Shown: piece by piece, positions 63,801-64,000 of the stretch
Position numbering within the stretch: position 1 is the first letter of the stretch
How the letters are laid out: each line of letters begins with the position of its first letter
Source: Prosthecobacter dejongeii
GTDB taxonomy: Bacteria > Verrucomicrobiota > Verrucomicrobiia > Verrucomicrobiales > Verrucomicrobiaceae
Assembly (NCBI RefSeq): GCF_014203045.1
Contig: NZ_JACHIF010000001.1
Coordinates: 1,178,001-1,242,000 of the forward strand
Direction of reading: 5' to 3'
Length of the DNA: 64,000 nt
Translations under genes and position numbers: made by a program
Notes under the pieces: generated by a model
The model's input: only the letters and a program-made list of their open reading frames with translations
Databases searched by the model: none
Told to the model about the DNA's origin: nothing

Positions 63801-64000
63801 CGATTTTGACCATTGTGGTCGAGCATTCTTTGGCTTCGTCGAGTCGCTGCTCACCCCGCAGAACATTACGAATCCGGCACAGAGGAGCGAGTGGTCGGAT
63901 TTATTGGCTGCCAAAGACGGCCTGGCAAACGCTTTGGCTGAGAATTTGGTTGTTTCCATGTTCGAGCAGAGCGCCATCCCGAACAAACCGGGGTTGGACA
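60835..64000 (+). CDS. Giant unknown protein, partial at right edge (more than 1055 aa)
   Basis: The frame from ATG 60835 is open to the last base; I checked it at intervals and found no stop. It starts MPTNPSNDTPIRRVAKDLNR with no signal peptide. Segments such as PPRDAAQVNLIIAITVDYGQ, AAVVGHSHFYRTVVRYAHQD and YYPEDLLEPKRFVAQLSSSG do not match a family I know; no ATPase, nuclease or protease motif is seen. It begins 23 bp after the 1787-residue gene, forming the third member of the operon. Its end and any further operon genes lie beyond the window. Confidence 0.65.
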   Translation, partial: MPTNPSNDTPIRRVAKDLNRHVAGGARRMDSFGKSRPISLLTGQQAAATKDQLNQPVQIFHKGVPHPVAFCAHLNDIEKTVKEVTKTFDEEGYYKLKKDTAVPTWIAHQRSFNFPKPALPEDYLALNGRTFKILVPAALRELNEVSERFGKDKTSVTLQTIHQNTDDPQVIELVGVDNEVWNPAILLRCPLKAAWDDVMQLPLFELSGIPQAERWFLDQFLKKVKRGRLHGSPVPYELHLLLEVQQADGQILGNPQPIEEWTIARRNLTGLARPQIRNFTLKERDDLWHPYVSSEPDDTLRLIQMASITNSGGYFFRAASDDFPVPPRDAAQVNLIIAITVDYGQGEGLGDLFPFCNSIVHDDQFAGSQKPVCVDKIKFNGVHHAEVQPYAPPGCVAIGLKREMFWPDQDPDPEKATPVIEAQGFAESVHLVDLEIFDKNGVITHYLPNPQRSAEGSPPKEPWREILHKGDTSAPLFPMGKPIRSETSENGVYKNPEGGVALASLDASTSESNVPEVAAVVGHSHFYRTVVRYAHQDVFSRFSDPDENILKVAPHLRDLHGNRIEPKSNSDRNGRNRPLEFELFYVDPLIPASEWPGVDFGVYCDRQGVVNLQVSYHPPSSPRYYPEDLLEPKRFVAQLSSSGPALDYISRRLQSISRDLQLRAAEMDSEEEYSFVFVAMLNEIVDGPCIYDEDRFTELPSRGEIQALVNLADRRSDRDTARLNRLLLDEAFSAAGSGILTSLKARNVEREVAHARKLQLVLDQLRGSKNRDDVNVVFENEEAGEFELAPIGLDLRNQLISWLSLILSNDNPGNLCLGFRLTHSQERVSRFAPVLRVERTKYLPTDNHLPFEEQDLKVKTLSQIRRSTAAIPFVKAPAAGNCKLAVEQNEFEKIASEFVLAGHQTAMARNRFNEHEIWFVPDSICPSAEVIGNGAANSMDFATARPLSNRLGTDGVAVPDFRMGATGTTGEGWQGFPWKRTEKKQFSGIDFDHCGRAFFGFVESLLTPQNITNPAQRSEWSDLLAAKDGLANALAENLVVSMFEQSAIPNKPGLD

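Larger units (their letters stand above)
35570..64000. mobile_element. Genomic (defence) island inserted in comM, right end outside window
   Basis: The left edge is the point where comM loses homology (about 35570). Inside are a decayed tyrosine recombinase, Druantia-like operon, HigBA-metallopeptidase pair, ubiquitin-like operon, an IS3 element and a giant-protein operon. No host housekeeping gene interrupts it and the comM 3' part is missing. comM is an established insertion hotspot in other bacteria (for example AbaR-type islands of Acinetobacter). Whether everything up to 64000 belongs to one insertion is inference. Confidence 0.6.

Overview
The window looks like a chromosome segment of a Verrucomicrobia bacterium, most likely Verrucomicrobiaceae and Prosthecobacter-like. 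The signs are a secreted sulfatase, LamG/DUF1080-like secreted proteins, a giant autotransporter-repeat protein with a PEP-CTERM tail, a discoidin-bearing histidine kinase and generally high GC. This placement is inferred from gene content; there is no rRNA or other phylogenetic marker, and I found no tRNA, rRNA or CRISPR array.

Bases 1-34,500 are mostly host-type genes. A minus-strand run (1-7081) encodes a partial exported protein, a sulfatase, a YHYH/EF-hand/PEBP multidomain protein, a small hypothetical, a leucine-rich-repeat protein and an alpha/beta hydrolase. A histidine kinase and response regulator (7193-9818) precede a 2567-residue PEP-CTERM adhesin-like protein. From 17.8 to 29.6 kb lies a carbohydrate-oxidation neighbourhood: Zn-type dehydrogenase, FAD oxidoreductase, SDR, TIM-barrel isomerase and parallel beta-helix protein. 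Three of its promoter regions share one 29-bp sequence, which suggests a small regulon. An AbiE-type toxin-antitoxin pair sits inside it. At 29.6-32.2 kb is an AT-rich patch of small orphan genes, one SUKH-3-like, resembling an immunity-gene island. A GDPD and an esterase follow.

At 34,502 begins yifB/comM, cut off abruptly at 35,581 in its conserved NPCxCG motif. A decayed tyrosine recombinase follows, then more than 28 kb of accessory DNA with no sign of the missing comM 3' part. I read this as a genomic island inserted in comM that extends past the right edge. It carries: (i) a Druantia type III-like operon (DruH-like, DruE-like DEAH helicase with DUF1998) with a tightly linked NERD-nuclease/UvrD-helicase; (ii) a HigB/HigA pair whose antitoxin is fused to an ImmA/IrrE metallopeptidase; (iii) divergent from it across a perfect 25-bp palindrome, a bacterial ubiquitin-like conjugation operon (DUF2188, three Ub-like domains fused to an E2, JAB-E1 fusion, DUF6527); (iv) an intact IS3-family element inserted directly after the DUF6527 stop; (v) an operon of three very large unrecognised proteins (536, 1787 and more than 1055 residues).

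The island is therefore a multi-system defence island. The best candidates for undescribed biology are the giant-protein operon (53.8-64 kb), the coupling of NERD-UvrD to Druantia III, and the shared palindrome joining the HigBA-metallopeptidase module to the ubiquitin-like operon. All functions are inferred from reading the sequence; no database search was run.
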